Part shown: piece after piece, positions 1 to 9,832 of the stretch
Position numbering within the stretch: position 1 is the stretch's first letter
Layout: each line of letters begins with the position of its first letter
NCBI GenBank assembly: GCA_012727435.1
Contig: JAAYHB010000001.1
Location: forward strand, 1-35,716
Length of the DNA: 35,716 nucleotides
Source: Clostridiales bacterium
GTDB lineage: Bacteria; Bacillota; Clostridia; Oscillospirales; CAG-272
Direction: 5' to 3'
Translations under genes and position numbers: made by a program
Notes under the pieces: model-generated
Told to the model about the DNA's origin: nothing
Database searches by the model: none
Seen by the model: only the letters and a program-made list of their open reading frames with translations

Positions 1-855
1 AAGGACACCATCATAGACCGGAATCTTGAGAGCCCGTACGATTTGGTGCTTGACGGCAAGTGGACCCTGCCGAAGATGATGGAGATGGCGAGCGGACTCT
101 ACGAAGACCTAAACGGAAACGGCGTAAAAGAGGACACCGACAAATTCGGCTTTATGACCTCCCGCCTTCATATAGACCCGTTTTATTTCACCGCGGGACT
201 TCGTACCACCGAGCGCGACGCCGAGGGCAACATGATTGTCTCGGACGACTTTTTCAGCGAGATTCATCAGGATGTTGTCAAAATAATAAGCGACTGTGTC
301 CACCACTCAAACGATGGATTCTATACCACAGCCTCGTCGGGCGTTCCGGCACAGAAGGCCTTTGCCGAGGGGCGGGTGCTCTTCATATGCGACCGCGCGC
401 GGACCGCATTTTACGTCGAGGGTATTGAGAGAATCGACTTCGGCGTGATACCGACCCCCAAATACAACGAAGCGCAGGAAAACTACATAACCACGCTTGG
501 TTTCCCCTTCTCGCTCTACTGTATTCCGATTGACAACGAAAACCCCGAAGATGCTTCGATAATACTTGAGTGCCTAGCCTCCGAGTCGTACCGTCAGGTC
601 ACTCCCGCCCTGTTTGAGACCACGATGAAGGTTAAATACGCCAGTGACGAGACCACCAGCCGGATGTATGACATAATCCGCTCGACGGTCAGCTTTGACC
701 TCGGCAGGATTTACTACGATTCGCTGAGCAATTATACTGTCTCGGTCTTCAGGGACAACATAGCAAACGGCGGGGAGAATTTCGGCTCAATGAAAAAGAC
801 GGTTATCCAGGTGCTTGAAAAGCTGCTTGAGAAGGTAAACGAAGCTTACAAATAA
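1..855 (+). CDS. ABC transporter extracellular solute-binding protein (family 1 type), 3' part
   Basis: The frame is open from base 1 to the TAA at 853-855, so this is the C-terminal 284 residues of a longer gene whose start lies upstream of the window. Visible features fit the C-terminal lobe of family 1 (carbohydrate-type) solute-binding lipoproteins: an EF-hand-like Asp/Asn-rich DLNGNGVKEDTDKFG segment, an FYFTAG segment, a FAEGRVLF strand followed by a 'gvIPTPKYNEAQ' loop, and a closing amphipathic helix of Lys/Glu residues. The family delivers oligosaccharides or similar solutes to an ABC permease at the outer face of the membrane. The permease genes are not in the window, so the substrate cannot be inferred. 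It converges with the next gene across a terminator hairpin. Confidence 0.82.
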   Translation, partial: KDTIIDRNLESPYDLVLDGKWTLPKMMEMASGLYEDLNGNGVKEDTDKFGFMTSRLHIDPFYFTAGLRTTERDAEGNMIVSDDFFSEIHQDVVKIISDCVHHSNDGFYTTASSGVPAQKAFAEGRVLFICDRARTAFYVEGIERIDFGVIPTPKYNEAQENYITTLGFPFSLYCIPIDNENPEDASIILECLASESYRQVTPALFETTMKVKYASDETTSRMYDIIRSTVSFDLGRIYYDSLSNYTVSVFRDNIANGGENFGSMKKTVIQVLEKLLEKVNEAYK

Positions 856-870
856 TCTTCATCCCTAAAT

Positions 871-900
871 AAAAAACCCCGCCGGGTCGTCGGCGGGGTT
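871..900 (-). terminator. Intrinsic terminator between convergent genes
   Basis: A perfect 10-bp stem (875-884 with 891-900, arms AACCCCGCCG/CGGCGGGGTT) and a 6-nt loop. On the minus strand the stem is followed by a T run (871-876), so it mainly ends the 912-1877 transcript. It probably also stops the plus-strand transcript less efficiently, because the plus-strand side has no long T run. Confidence 0.85.
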
Positions 901-911
901 CAGTTGTTATG

Positions 912-1877
912 TTATCTTTTCTTTTTCCTGAGGCATAAAGCTGACAAAACAAACAGGACTATAGCTCCGGTGTTTGCGGCAAATGCAGAGCCGCAGCCTT
1001 TCTTTCCCGAGGTTTTGGTGGTCTCGGCGGCTTTTGTGGTACCCTCACCGCCGGAGTTTTCGGTAGTGGTTTCGCCGGATTCGTTCGGTTTGCTGGTCTC
1101 GGGAGCCTTGGTGGTTTCGACGGTTTTTGTGGTCTCGGGGGCTTTAGAAGTTTCGGGAGGAACCGTGGTATCGGACAGTTTTTCGCCTGAGATAATCATT
1201 CCTTTATAAATTTCGATGTCGCTTACAATGGCGTTCTGGCTGTAGTAGGAGTAGAAGTAAATTCCGAGATTGTCGGTGGCAAACACAAGAATTTCACCGG
1301 GGTATGACTCATCTACAAGCTGATACTCTCCATATTTATCCATTATATATAGTCTGAGCGTACATGCCTGTCCGTTTACCTCAAGAGCATAGTTCTGGGG
1401 GGTACCGTCATTTTGAGTGCCGGGTATTTCAAGTCCTACATTTTCGTAATTTATGTACCCGTGCGCGCCAAGCGAAGAGGGTCCGTTCATAATCCTGTAC
1501 TGATCGGCGTATCCATAAACGCCGTATATACCGTCAACATACAAGCCAAAGCATGCTTTCTCATTGCGGGTAACCGTGAATTTAATGGTGTAGGCATTGT
1601 TTTCAAGCGGGAGCCCCTCTATCTCTCCCCCATACCAGTTCTGAGCCGAGTTTTTCCCGCCGTATACATTTGCGGTTTTCTCGTCGATGACGGTCAACTG
1701 CAGGTCGCCGACAGTTTTTTCAGGCTTCCAGAATTGGTCACCGTACATATTTACGGTGTAAAGCAGGTCCCCGTCAGCGGCAGGCGTATAGAAATCAAGC
1801 GAGGAAGCTGCAGCCGAAAGCGTCGCTGTGGCGGCCAAAAGGCATAATGCTAAAATGCAGATAAAACTTTTTTTCAT
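912..1877 (-). CDS. Secreted lectin-fold-like protein with Thr-rich stalk and GCGS C-terminal sorting-like tail
   Basis: 321 residues. The N-terminus is a signal peptide (MKK, hydrophobic core, AAASS at about 22-26). Residues about 27-230 are a beta-rich, aromatic-rich domain that resembles concanavalin-type or family-16-like carbohydrate-binding folds; this is a judgement from composition and strand pattern, not from a motif. Residues about 237-290 are a low-complexity stalk of repeated ETTK/PETSK units. The last 30 residues are tripartite: GKKGCGS, a hydrophobic helix, then RKKKR. That layout parallels LPXTG and Cys-type CTERM sorting signals, but no LPXTG is present. The ATG at 1877 was chosen over the overlapping GTG at 1880; a GGGGAG ribosome site lies 8 bases before the ATG. 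Probably a surface-anchored sugar-binding protein. Confidence 0.72.
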   Translation of the reverse strand: MKKSFICILALCLLAATATLSAAASSLDFYTPAADGDLLYTVNMYGDQFWKPEKTVGDLQLTVIDEKTANVYGGKNSAQNWYGGEIEGLPLENNAYTIKFTVTRNEKACFGLYVDGIYGVYGYADQYRIMNGPSSLGAHGYINYENVGLEIPGTQNDGTPQNYALEVNGQACTLRLYIMDKYGEYQLVDESYPGEILVFATDNLGIYFYSYYSQNAIVSDIEIYKGMIISGEKLSDTTVPPETSKAPETTKTVETTKAPETSKPNESGETTTENSGGEGTTKAAETTKTSGKKGCGSAFAANTGAIVLFVLSALCLRKKKR

Positions 1878-1938
1878 CACAATATCTCCCCATCACTAAA
1901 TTTTGGAAGCTTTGATATGTGACGTAGCATCCAGCACG

Positions 1939-1967
1939 ATTATAGCATAATACCGGTTTTATTTCAA
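1939..1967 (-). promoter_or_regulatory. Sigma-A promoter for the 912-1877 gene
   Basis: On the minus strand: -35 TTGAAA (1962-1967), 17-bp spacer, -10 TATAAT (1939-1944). It lies about 60 bases before the start codon. Confidence 0.8.
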
Positions 1968-2008
1968 TAGGGATTATGGAATTTATGCTTTTGTTTCCAT
2001 GATTTGTT

Positions 2009-4846
<2,838 letters not shown>

Positions 4847-4910
4847 GTTTACCTCAATGAAATTGTCCGGGCGCATTGCCGGACGCCACGAATGTTCTTA
4901 TTATGGAATT

Positions 4911-4938
4911 ATTATAACACGATATCGAATTTTGTCAA
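4911..4938 (-). promoter_or_regulatory. Sigma-A promoter for uvrA
   Basis: On the minus strand: TTGACA (4933-4938), 16-bp spacer, TATAAT (4911-4916). Both hexamers are perfect. A poor LexA-like sequence (GAAC-N4-GTGG, 4886-4897) lies just downstream and is not called. Confidence 0.85.
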
Positions 4939-4952
4939 GCGCGTTTTCGAAA

Positions 4953-6110
4953 TTATGATTCCGATTTAGGAATATTGTCTTGCCTGTCTTTTGACCTGAA
5001 ATACTGGTACAGCCGGCAGGGGATCATCCCGTTGTACAGCTTTCTCACCTTATCTGCACACCGGCCGTATAACCGCTCGAAGTTCTCGGAAGCCGAGAGG
5101 ATATAAATATGCCACGGTGAAAAGCCGGCGAAGTTCTTTCCGATATCGCGGTAGAGCCGCTCGGCCTCTGTGATGTCACTCATCCGCTCTCCGTAGGGCG
5201 GGTTGCAGACTATGCTGCCCCGGCAGTCGGGCTTCTTGATTGTCCGGGCGTCGGCCTGAAAAATCCTGATGTTCTCAAGCACCCCGGCGCGTCTTGCGTT
5301 GGCCTCTGCCAGTTTCAGCACTTCGGGGTCTGCATCCGATGCCCAGGCAAGACAATTCGGGACCGACTGCTCAAGTGATTGTGCCTCCTCACGGGCACGC
5401 ACCCAGACTTCCTTCGGGATAAAGGCAAACTCCTCGCCCGCAAATCTGCGCTCAATACCCGGCGCGATTCTCCTCAGCTGCAATGCCGCCTCAATTGCAA
5501 TTGTCCCGGAACCACAGAACGGGTCCCATATCAGCACCCCTTCGCGCGGGCGTGAAATCATGACCATGGCAGCCGCCAATGTCTCGCGCAGCGGGGCAAC
5601 TCCGGCCTGGGGGCGATATCCGCGCTTGTGAAGCGCTATTCCCGAGGTATCAATCATGAGCGAGGCCATGTCCTTGAAAATAAAAAATTCAATCTGGTAT
5701 TTGGTTCCGGTCTCCTCAAGCCAGCTGACGCCGTACTTTGATGCCAGCCGGTCTGCCACCGCCTTTTTGACAATGCTCTGACAATCGGGGATTGAGGCAA
5801 GCCTGCTCTTTATCGAGTGCCCCTTGACCGGGAAAGCGTCTTTTTTGCCGATGAAAAATTCCCAAGGCAGCGCTTTTACCCCTTCAAAGAGTTCGTCAAA
5901 GGTCTCAGCCTTAAATTCGCCGAGCCGGATAAAAACCCGCTCGGCGGTTCTGAGATTGATGTTGACCCGGGCAATGTCGGTTTCGCTGCCTGAAAAAGCA
6001 ACCCTGCCGTCGATGGTACCGGTTCTTTTCAGCCCGAGTGCATCTATCTCGCCCCCGAGCAGCCCCTCAAGCCCGAACAGGCAGGTCGCCACAAGCTCAT
6101 ATTCTGCCAA
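4953..6110 (-). CDS. THUMP-domain class I SAM-dependent RNA methyltransferase (YpsC/RlmL-N type)
   Basis: 385 residues. This family transfers a methyl group from SAM to the N2 of a guanine in 23S rRNA (the RlmL N-terminal activity); the precise position is inferred, not visible. Residues about 1-160 form the N-terminal ferredoxin-like and THUMP RNA-binding part. The Rossmann methyltransferase domain carries the SAM motif DPFCGSGT at 196-203 and the catalytic N-P-P-Y motif (NPPYGER, 303-309), which is typical of guanine-N2 methyltransferases. The start is a TTG at 6110. It is preferred because the residues following it, AEYELVATC-FGLE, match the conserved N-terminus of the family; an AAAGGA lies 11 bases upstream. 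It follows the ywlG-like gene by 78 bases and is probably co-transcribed with it. Confidence 0.9.
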   Translation of the reverse strand: MAEYELVATCLFGLEGLLGGEIDALGLKRTGTIDGRVAFSGSETDIARVNINLRTAERVFIRLGEFKAETFDELFEGVKALPWEFFIGKKDAFPVKGHSIKSRLASIPDCQSIVKKAVADRLASKYGVSWLEETGTKYQIEFFIFKDMASLMIDTSGIALHKRGYRPQAGVAPLRETLAAAMVMISRPREGVLIWDPFCGSGTIAIEAALQLRRIAPGIERRFAGEEFAFIPKEVWVRAREEAQSLEQSVPNCLAWASDADPEVLKLAEANARRAGVLENIRIFQADARTIKKPDCRGSIVCNPPYGERMSDITEAERLYRDIGKNFAGFSPWHIYILSASENFERLYGRCADKVRKLYNGMIPCRLYQYFRSKDRQDNIPKSES

Positions 6111-6188
6111 GTTTCTTACTGTCCTTTCATCCTTACATCCATGTGCCGGTAAACTTTGATTTCCGCACCCCGTTCCACTAATATCTAA

Positions 6189-6731
6189 CTATCTGTATAT
6201 TGCTCGTTCGCCGCCGATATACTTCGGGCGGGTTCTGGCAGAGACAAGGTTTGCCTCGCCAACCCGCTTTACCGAAAGCCGTACCGGAACGGCGACGTCG
6301 CGCAGGTGCATGCCTATCAGCGTGTCGCCGATGTCAATACCGGCGTGGGCCTTGATATGCTCGACCACGACCGGATCCGAAAAGCTGCCGTAGGCCACCG
6401 TGGCAAACGAGCCGCCGGCGTTCGGCTGCGGCACTACCGAGACAATTTCATATCCGTATTTTTCGGCACAGGCCCGCTCGATTATCAGGGCGCGGTTGAG
6501 GTGCTCGCAGCACTGCGCCGCAAGAAAAATCCCGGCGGCTTCAATCTCCGGGTATATCCCTTCAAACACCGCTCTTGCAGCCTCAAGCGAGGAGTTTTTG
6601 CCGATATGCCCGCCGACTATCTCTGAAGACGAGCAGCCCACCACCAGTATGTCGCCCGGTTTCAGCCCCGCGCAGCCGAGCAGCTCTGCCACCGCCTTTT
6701 CTGCCTGTCGCTTTATTATTTCAAAATCCAT
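6189..6731 (-). CDS. ywlG: YwlG / DUF436 (TIGR01440) family protein
   Basis: 180 residues, full length for the family. Conserved features include the VVGCSSSEIVGG segment near residue 31, the 'QCCEHLNRALIIE' motif near 93 and the 'VVPQPNAGGSFAT' motif near 119. The biochemical role of this family is not established; in Bacillus it sits near glyA. The start ATG has AGGAG 8 bases upstream. It is the first gene of a probable two-gene unit with the downstream rRNA methyltransferase. Confidence 0.93.
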   Translation of the reverse strand: MDFEIIKRQAEKAVAELLGCAGLKPGDILVVGCSSSEIVGGHIGKNSSLEAARAVFEGIYPEIEAAGIFLAAQCCEHLNRALIIERACAEKYGYEIVSVVPQPNAGGSFATVAYGSFSDPVVVEHIKAHAGIDIGDTLIGMHLRDVAVPVRLSVKRVGEANLVSARTRPKYIGGERAIYR

Positions 6732-6797
6732 TTAAATTTCTCCTAAAATCCACGAATCCGCCTTATGCGCTACGGATTTACCGTATTCATTATCTGT

Positions 6798-6826
6798 ATT
6801 ATACATCAAAATATATCACTTTACAA
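6798..6826 (-). promoter_or_regulatory. Probable sigma-A promoter for the ywlG-like gene
   Basis: On the minus strand: a perfect -10 TATAAT (6798-6803), a 17-bp spacer and a partial -35 TTGTAA (6821-6826). It is about 70 bases from the start codon. Confidence 0.6.
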
Positions 6827-6980
6827 TATCCGCCCGGGAAAAACTGCATTGGCAGCATCACCAAACCGCAGGTATACCCCAAGCAGGTAGAAGAAGAGAG
6901 GACACATTATCAATTGAATGGAAAAAGAATGAACAAAAATGCGCCGCCCGATAGGGTGACGCATCTTTTATATTTTAGCT

Positions 6981-6998
6981 CAAACCCGGGCGGGTTTG
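6981..6998. repeat. Inverted repeat downstream of the 7011-7355 gene
   Basis: A perfect 7-bp inverted repeat (CAAACCC, 6981-6987; GGGTTTG, 6992-6998) with a 4-base loop just past the stop codon of the minus-strand gene. There is no T run after it on either strand, so it is a weak terminator at best. Nothing else was seen in 6830-6980. Confidence 0.45.
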
Positions 6999-7010
6999 CC
7001 CTGAATGCTG

Positions 7011-7355
7011 TTAATTAGCTTTATAATACATCTCGAATACCGCTGCTTCCTCCTCGGCTGCATCCGGCAACAGATCGGAGACTATACAAGGAAGCGTACA
7101 GGGTGTTACTCGTCCCTTGACCACCGCCGAGAAAATGCTTTCGGCCATGTCCCTGCTTTTCCCGGCGGCACAATAAACCCGTTCGCGCTTGTAGCCGGCA
7201 TAAATCAGGTAAACATACTCGCCGGCTTGCTTCGCGCGGTATAAACGGTAAACAACCTCGCTGCCCAGCACTTCGGCAGAGCTCTGCATGATGAGCACTC
7301 TACCCTTTTTGGTTCCGACTGCTCTTTCTGCGGTTCTTGATTCGCTGTAACCCAT
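7011..7355 (-). CDS. Small DUF6514-like protein, predicted SOS-controlled
   Basis: 114 residues, no signal peptide or membrane segment. The central part is a short beta-rich domain (VVYRLYRA...YVYLIYAGY). The C-terminal segment, in which AESIFSAVVKGRVTPCTLPCIVSDLL is the characteristic stretch read in parts, recalls the 'VTP-TL--VV-D-L' ending of the small Clostridia-restricted DUF6514 proteins; this assignment is from memory and moderate. The function is unknown. The start ATG is well supported by AAAGGAG 7 bases upstream. Its promoter carries a near-perfect LexA box (separate entry), so a DNA-damage role is inferred from regulation alone. Confidence 0.7.
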   Translation of the reverse strand: MGYSESRTAERAVGTKKGRVLIMQSSAEVLGSEVVYRLYRAKQAGEYVYLIYAGYKRERVYCAAGKSRDMAESIFSAVVKGRVTPCTLPCIVSDLLPDAAEEEAAVFEMYYKAN

Positions 7356-7388
7356 GGTCGTCTCCTTTCGGCATTTTTATTTGATCCA

Positions 7389-7414
7389 ATTATATCAGGA
7401 GAACATTTGTTCGG
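7389..7414 (-). promoter_or_regulatory. Extended -10 promoter with LexA (SOS/DinR) operator
   Basis: On the minus strand, the extended -10 TGATATAAT has its hexamer at 7389-7394, with no recognisable -35. Just upstream, where a -35/spacer would be, lies CGAACAAATGTTCT (7400-7413). This matches the Gram-positive LexA consensus CGAACRNRYGTTYC at 13 of 14 positions, with the perfect core GAAC-N4-GTTC. LexA bound there would block polymerase. The box is also about 225 bases upstream of the divergent 7638 gene, but the spacing fits the minus-strand gene. Confidence 0.75.
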
Positions 7415-7637
7415 CATGATTAAGAGATTTACGGGAATATTTTTAATATTTTCCAATATTTTGCTTGCGATGATAATTAAAACTCTCTTGCATAAAACTA
7501 TTCGTAGAATTTCGTGTTGAAATTTGTTATACTGTACTTGATGATTCTTAAATCAAACCCGGTAAATATTTAAAAAGAAAATTTGTTCGCCTGATTTTAA
7601 TAATTCATACATTTTCAGTATATGAAAGGAGAAAAAA

Positions 7638-7910
7638 TTGAAAAATACATATCAGTACAAGCGGCGGCGTCGGCTTGTCGAGCATCTTGACCGGATGTCC
7701 CGGCACTCGGTAAGGCTCCTGAATATCTGCCTGCCGCTAATCACCGCATCGCTCATAGGGCTTACGATAATGTTCCGGAACGCAATCAGGGAATGCCCCG
7801 CCTCGGCGCTGTATAAGTATCCGGAAGTATTTCAATACATATTGATAAGCCTTGTTGTGGCCATCGCCGGAGCTGTGATTCTCGATATCTCGGATAAAAA
7901 GGATAACTGA
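7638..7910 (+). CDS. Small two-helix membrane protein, unknown function
   Basis: 90 residues. A strongly basic N-terminus (YKRRRRL) is followed by two hydrophobic segments at about 27-46 and 67-84, and the protein ends in a charged DKKDN tail. By the positive-inside rule both ends are probably cytoplasmic. The start is a TTG preceded by AAAGGAG at 7625-7631. The nearby ATG at 7622 is in another frame. No family was recognised. It lies 48 bases upstream of the ROK gene promoter in the same direction; whether they share a function is unknown. Confidence 0.65.
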   Translation: MKNTYQYKRRRRLVEHLDRMSRHSVRLLNICLPLITASLIGLTIMFRNAIRECPASALYKYPEVFQYILISLVVAIAGAVILDISDKKDN

Positions 7911-7957
7911 CAAAGCGGGCAATGAGCGGTGACCGGAGGCAGGGTTCCCGGGTACTA

Positions 7958-8001
7958 TTGACAAAAACGGCAGTTGAATTTATAATTAATTGGTCAACTA
8001 A
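7958..8001 (+). promoter_or_regulatory. Consensus sigma-A promoter with XylR/ROK-like operator
   Basis: TTGACA (7958-7963), 17-bp spacer and TATAAT (7981-7986) are both perfect. Overlapping the last base of the -10 is the inverted repeat TTAATTG-GT-CAACTAA (7986-8001), six of seven positions symmetric. Its half-site resembles the TTAGTTTG half-site of Bacillus XylR, a ROK-family repressor. Binding here would block transcription of the ROK gene that follows, so autoregulation is inferred. A related, less symmetric sequence, ATTGGTTAATTTT, begins at 8034. Confidence 0.75.
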
Positions 8002-8071
8002 AAAATGCCATCAAGTCCGAGTTTACAGCACCGATTGGTTAATTTTTGACTTGCAACAGAGGAGTCCGGAC

Positions 8072-9037
8072 ATGATTCCGCTTGCAAAAGAAACACTGAA
8101 AAACAATAATCTAAAAGCGGTGTTCAGTGCGGTGGCAGACGAGGGCTGCGACACCCGGGCAAAAATTGCCGGACATACCGGGCTGAGCATTGTCACAGCC
8201 GGCAAAGCGGCCGAGGCCTTTCTTGATGCCGGCATTTTCATCCAGCACACACCGCAGTCAAAACAGGTTGGAAGGCGTGCCGGCAAAATCCGTATAAACC
8301 CGAAAAGAATATTCTTTATAATAGACCTGTCACGGCGGAATTTTACAGCCGATTACTACAATCTATCGCTCGCATGTGTCAACACATATGAATACGAATA
8401 CATAAGCGATTTCAGCTACATCGACAATCTCGGCGTCTTCTTGCACCGGATGAAGGCATACATGCAGGACGTGGCGGACATAAAAATCCTGTCGGTCTGT
8501 ATAATCGTGCCCGGTGTCTACGAACGCGGAACCGACACGGTATCTAACAGCGCGGAGGATGAAATCAAGAGCATCAAAATACGTGATTTCACCCGGCGAT
8601 TCGTCGGCCTGCAGGTGGATTTCGTAATAGACCATATGAGCGCCGCCGTCAGGTACTGCGCTGCAAGCCGCCGGCAGGAGGGTAATATTCTGTACATCAA
8701 CGCCCGCCGGGGTGTAGACTCAAGGCTTATAATCAGGGGCAGGGCCCTGAAGAAGCAGGGTTCCTTCGGTGCTTTGCCGGTGAGCAGCCGGGGACTTGCC
8801 TCCGACATCTCGGACATGGTCAGAAGCATGTGCAATATCACCGGGCTGAGCGAGGTGGTAATCGAGTCGGAGGAACTCGAGATAGACAGCAATGCCATAG
8901 ACGACATAATGGATGCGCTCGTAGCGGCATATCAGGCGAAGGATATACCTGCGATAAGTATCAGCTCGCAAAGGTTTGCCTCCGACGGTGCGGCTTTGAT
9001 ATCAAGAGACAGCTGGCTCGACAGACTGCTGCGCTGA
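8072..9037 (+). CDS. ROK-family (NagC/XylR-type) transcriptional regulator, divergent
   Basis: 321 residues. The N-terminal winged helix-turn-helix spans about residues 8-60 (TRAKIAGHTGLSIVTAGKA is the recognition region), followed by the wing sequence GRRAGKIRINP typical of ROK regulators. The remaining part follows the ROK sugar-kinase-like fold (FFIIDLSRRNFTADYYNL, then ILYINARRGVDSRLIIRGRAL) but is diverged. The zinc-binding C-x-C-G-x-x-G-C motif and a recognisable ATP-binding DxGxT are missing, so catalysis is unlikely and the ligand may not be an ordinary sugar. The start ATG at 8072 was chosen for its AGAGGAG 7 bases upstream; the frame is open 50 codons further back, but that stretch contains the promoter and operator. 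Confidence 0.8.
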   Translation: MIPLAKETLKNNNLKAVFSAVADEGCDTRAKIAGHTGLSIVTAGKAAEAFLDAGIFIQHTPQSKQVGRRAGKIRINPKRIFFIIDLSRRNFTADYYNLSLACVNTYEYEYISDFSYIDNLGVFLHRMKAYMQDVADIKILSVCIIVPGVYERGTDTVSNSAEDEIKSIKIRDFTRRFVGLQVDFVIDHMSAAVRYCAASRRQEGNILYINARRGVDSRLIIRGRALKKQGSFGALPVSSRGLASDISDMVRSMCNITGLSEVVIESEELEIDSNAIDDIMDALVAAYQAKDIPAISISSQRFASDGAALISRDSWLDRLLR

Positions 9038-9091
9038 CAACAGATAAACCCGGAAAACTTGTCCAAAAACCTGATTGCTTTGTGGGATAAT

Positions 9092-9547
9092 TTAATAATC
9101 ATCCTGCAAACCAATCCACTGCTTTTTTGACCAGAAAACCCAGAACACCGCAAGAATCCCCAAGACAGCACCCGAGATGTCGATGATGACATCCAAAAGC
9201 TCACATGAGCGCCCTTCGGACAAAAGCTGCAGCAGCTCGTCAACACAGGCAACCGAAAGTGATGCAGCCACGGCAAAAATGCCCTTGAACCTCAAATCAA
9301 GCGGCAAGAAGCTCATTGCAAGGAGCAGCCCGAGCACGGCAAACTCTGAAAAATGCGCCGCCTTGCGTACAAAATGCTCGGATACACTCTCCATCGACAA
9401 TAGTTCAAGAATTCTGTTGATCAGGGCTGTGAAACCCCCGCTGGCCTCGCCCGACTCGGAAGCCGATTTTAACGAGTTGCTCCAGATAAAGAAAGCCCAC
9501 AAAAAAGTGCAGGTGCTAAGGACCCGATGTCTGAGTTTGCGTTTCAT
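9092..9547 (-). CDS. VanZ-like membrane protein
   Basis: 151 residues with four hydrophobic segments. The VanZ family pattern is clear: FVRKAAHFSEFAVLGLLL in the second membrane region, then the acidic 'DELLQLLSEGRSCELLDVIIDISGAVLG' region, quoted here only as a motif stretch with key residues D-E--Q and D-I-D--G. VanZ proteins are integral membrane proteins; in some enterococci one gives low-level teicoplanin resistance, but most chromosomal copies have no known role. The ATG at 9547 has GAGGA about 11 bases upstream. It converges with the ROK gene, with 54 bases between them. Confidence 0.88.
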   Translation of the reverse strand: MKRKLRHRVLSTCTFLWAFFIWSNSLKSASESGEASGGFTALINRILELLSMESVSEHFVRKAAHFSEFAVLGLLLAMSFLPLDLRFKGIFAVAASLSVACVDELLQLLSEGRSCELLDVIIDISGAVLGILAVFWVFWSKKQWIGLQDDY

Positions 9548-9657
9548 TCAGCCAAATTCCTCAGTAAGATGTGATTCAGTTTAATCCGGTTTGCTCACCG
9601 GCGCTTCAATGTCAGCCGGGTGCCGGTATTATTTTAATCCACAATTGCAAAAAACTA

Positions 9658-9686
9658 TTGAAAAATTCAGGTGACTATGATATAAT
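9658..9686 (+). promoter_or_regulatory. Promoter of the tRNA-Arg gene
   Basis: TTGAAA (9658-9663), 17-bp spacer, TATAAT (9681-9686). The predicted start, about 9693, is only four bases before the mature tRNA 5' end. Confidence 0.82.
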
Positions 9687-9696
9687 AAAATTACCG

Positions 9697-9771
9697 GCCC
9701 CCATAGTTAAATGGATATAACAAGCCCCTCCTAAGGGCTAGTTATGAGTTCGATTCTCGTTGGGGGTGCCA
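9697..9771 (+). tRNA. tRNA-Arg (anticodon CCU)
   Basis: A full cloverleaf can be folded by hand. The acceptor stem is GCCCCCA (9697-9703) with TGGGGGT (9761-9767), including one G-U pair. The D arm is GTTA/TAAC. The anticodon stem is AGCCC/GGGCT around the loop CTCCTAA, with anticodon CCT at 9730-9732. The T arm is ATGAG/CTCGT with loop TTCGATT. The discriminator base is G and the CCA is encoded at 9769-9771. It reads the rare-type arginine codon AGG. It is a single-gene transcript with its own promoter and terminator. Confidence 0.96.
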
Positions 9772-9794
9772 AGCACGCGCAAGCGTGCTTTTTT
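9771..9794 (+). terminator. Intrinsic terminator of tRNA-Arg
   Basis: A perfect 8-bp stem, AAGCACGC (9771-9778) with GCGTGCTT (9783-9790), closed by a GCAA tetraloop, then four further T. The first stem base is the terminal A of the encoded CCA. Confidence 0.92.
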
Positions 9795-9804
9795 CGTAGG
9801 TGAA

Positions 9805-9832
9805 CCCCCGAAGCTCTATTCGGCTTCGGGGG
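9805..9832 (-). terminator. Hairpin spanning the stop codon of the giant gene
   Basis: A perfect 10-bp inverted repeat, CCCCCGAAGC (9805-9814) with GCTTCGGGGG (9823-9832). The 8-base loop contains the TAG stop (9816-9818) of the 3105-residue protein. On the minus strand only two T follow the stem, so it is an imperfect intrinsic terminator and may instead protect the 3' end of the long mRNA. Confidence 0.6.

Noticed and set aside
4886-4897. LexA-like sequence downstream of the uvrA -10 (GAAC-N4-GTGG)
   Set aside because: The second half-site does not match GTTC and only about 10 of 14 consensus positions agree. uvrA is SOS-controlled in Bacillus, so it may be a weak site, but the sequence does not support a call.
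7606-7613. CATACATT as a sigma-E-like -10 before the 7638 gene
   Set aside because: The expected -35 element at the right distance is absent, and the site would leave a leader of under 20 bases.
9697-9771. tRNA-Arg as an integration site for the giant-gene operon
   Set aside because: No integrase and no second copy of the tRNA 3' end were seen near the operon's other border. The operon and its flanks show no other island sign.
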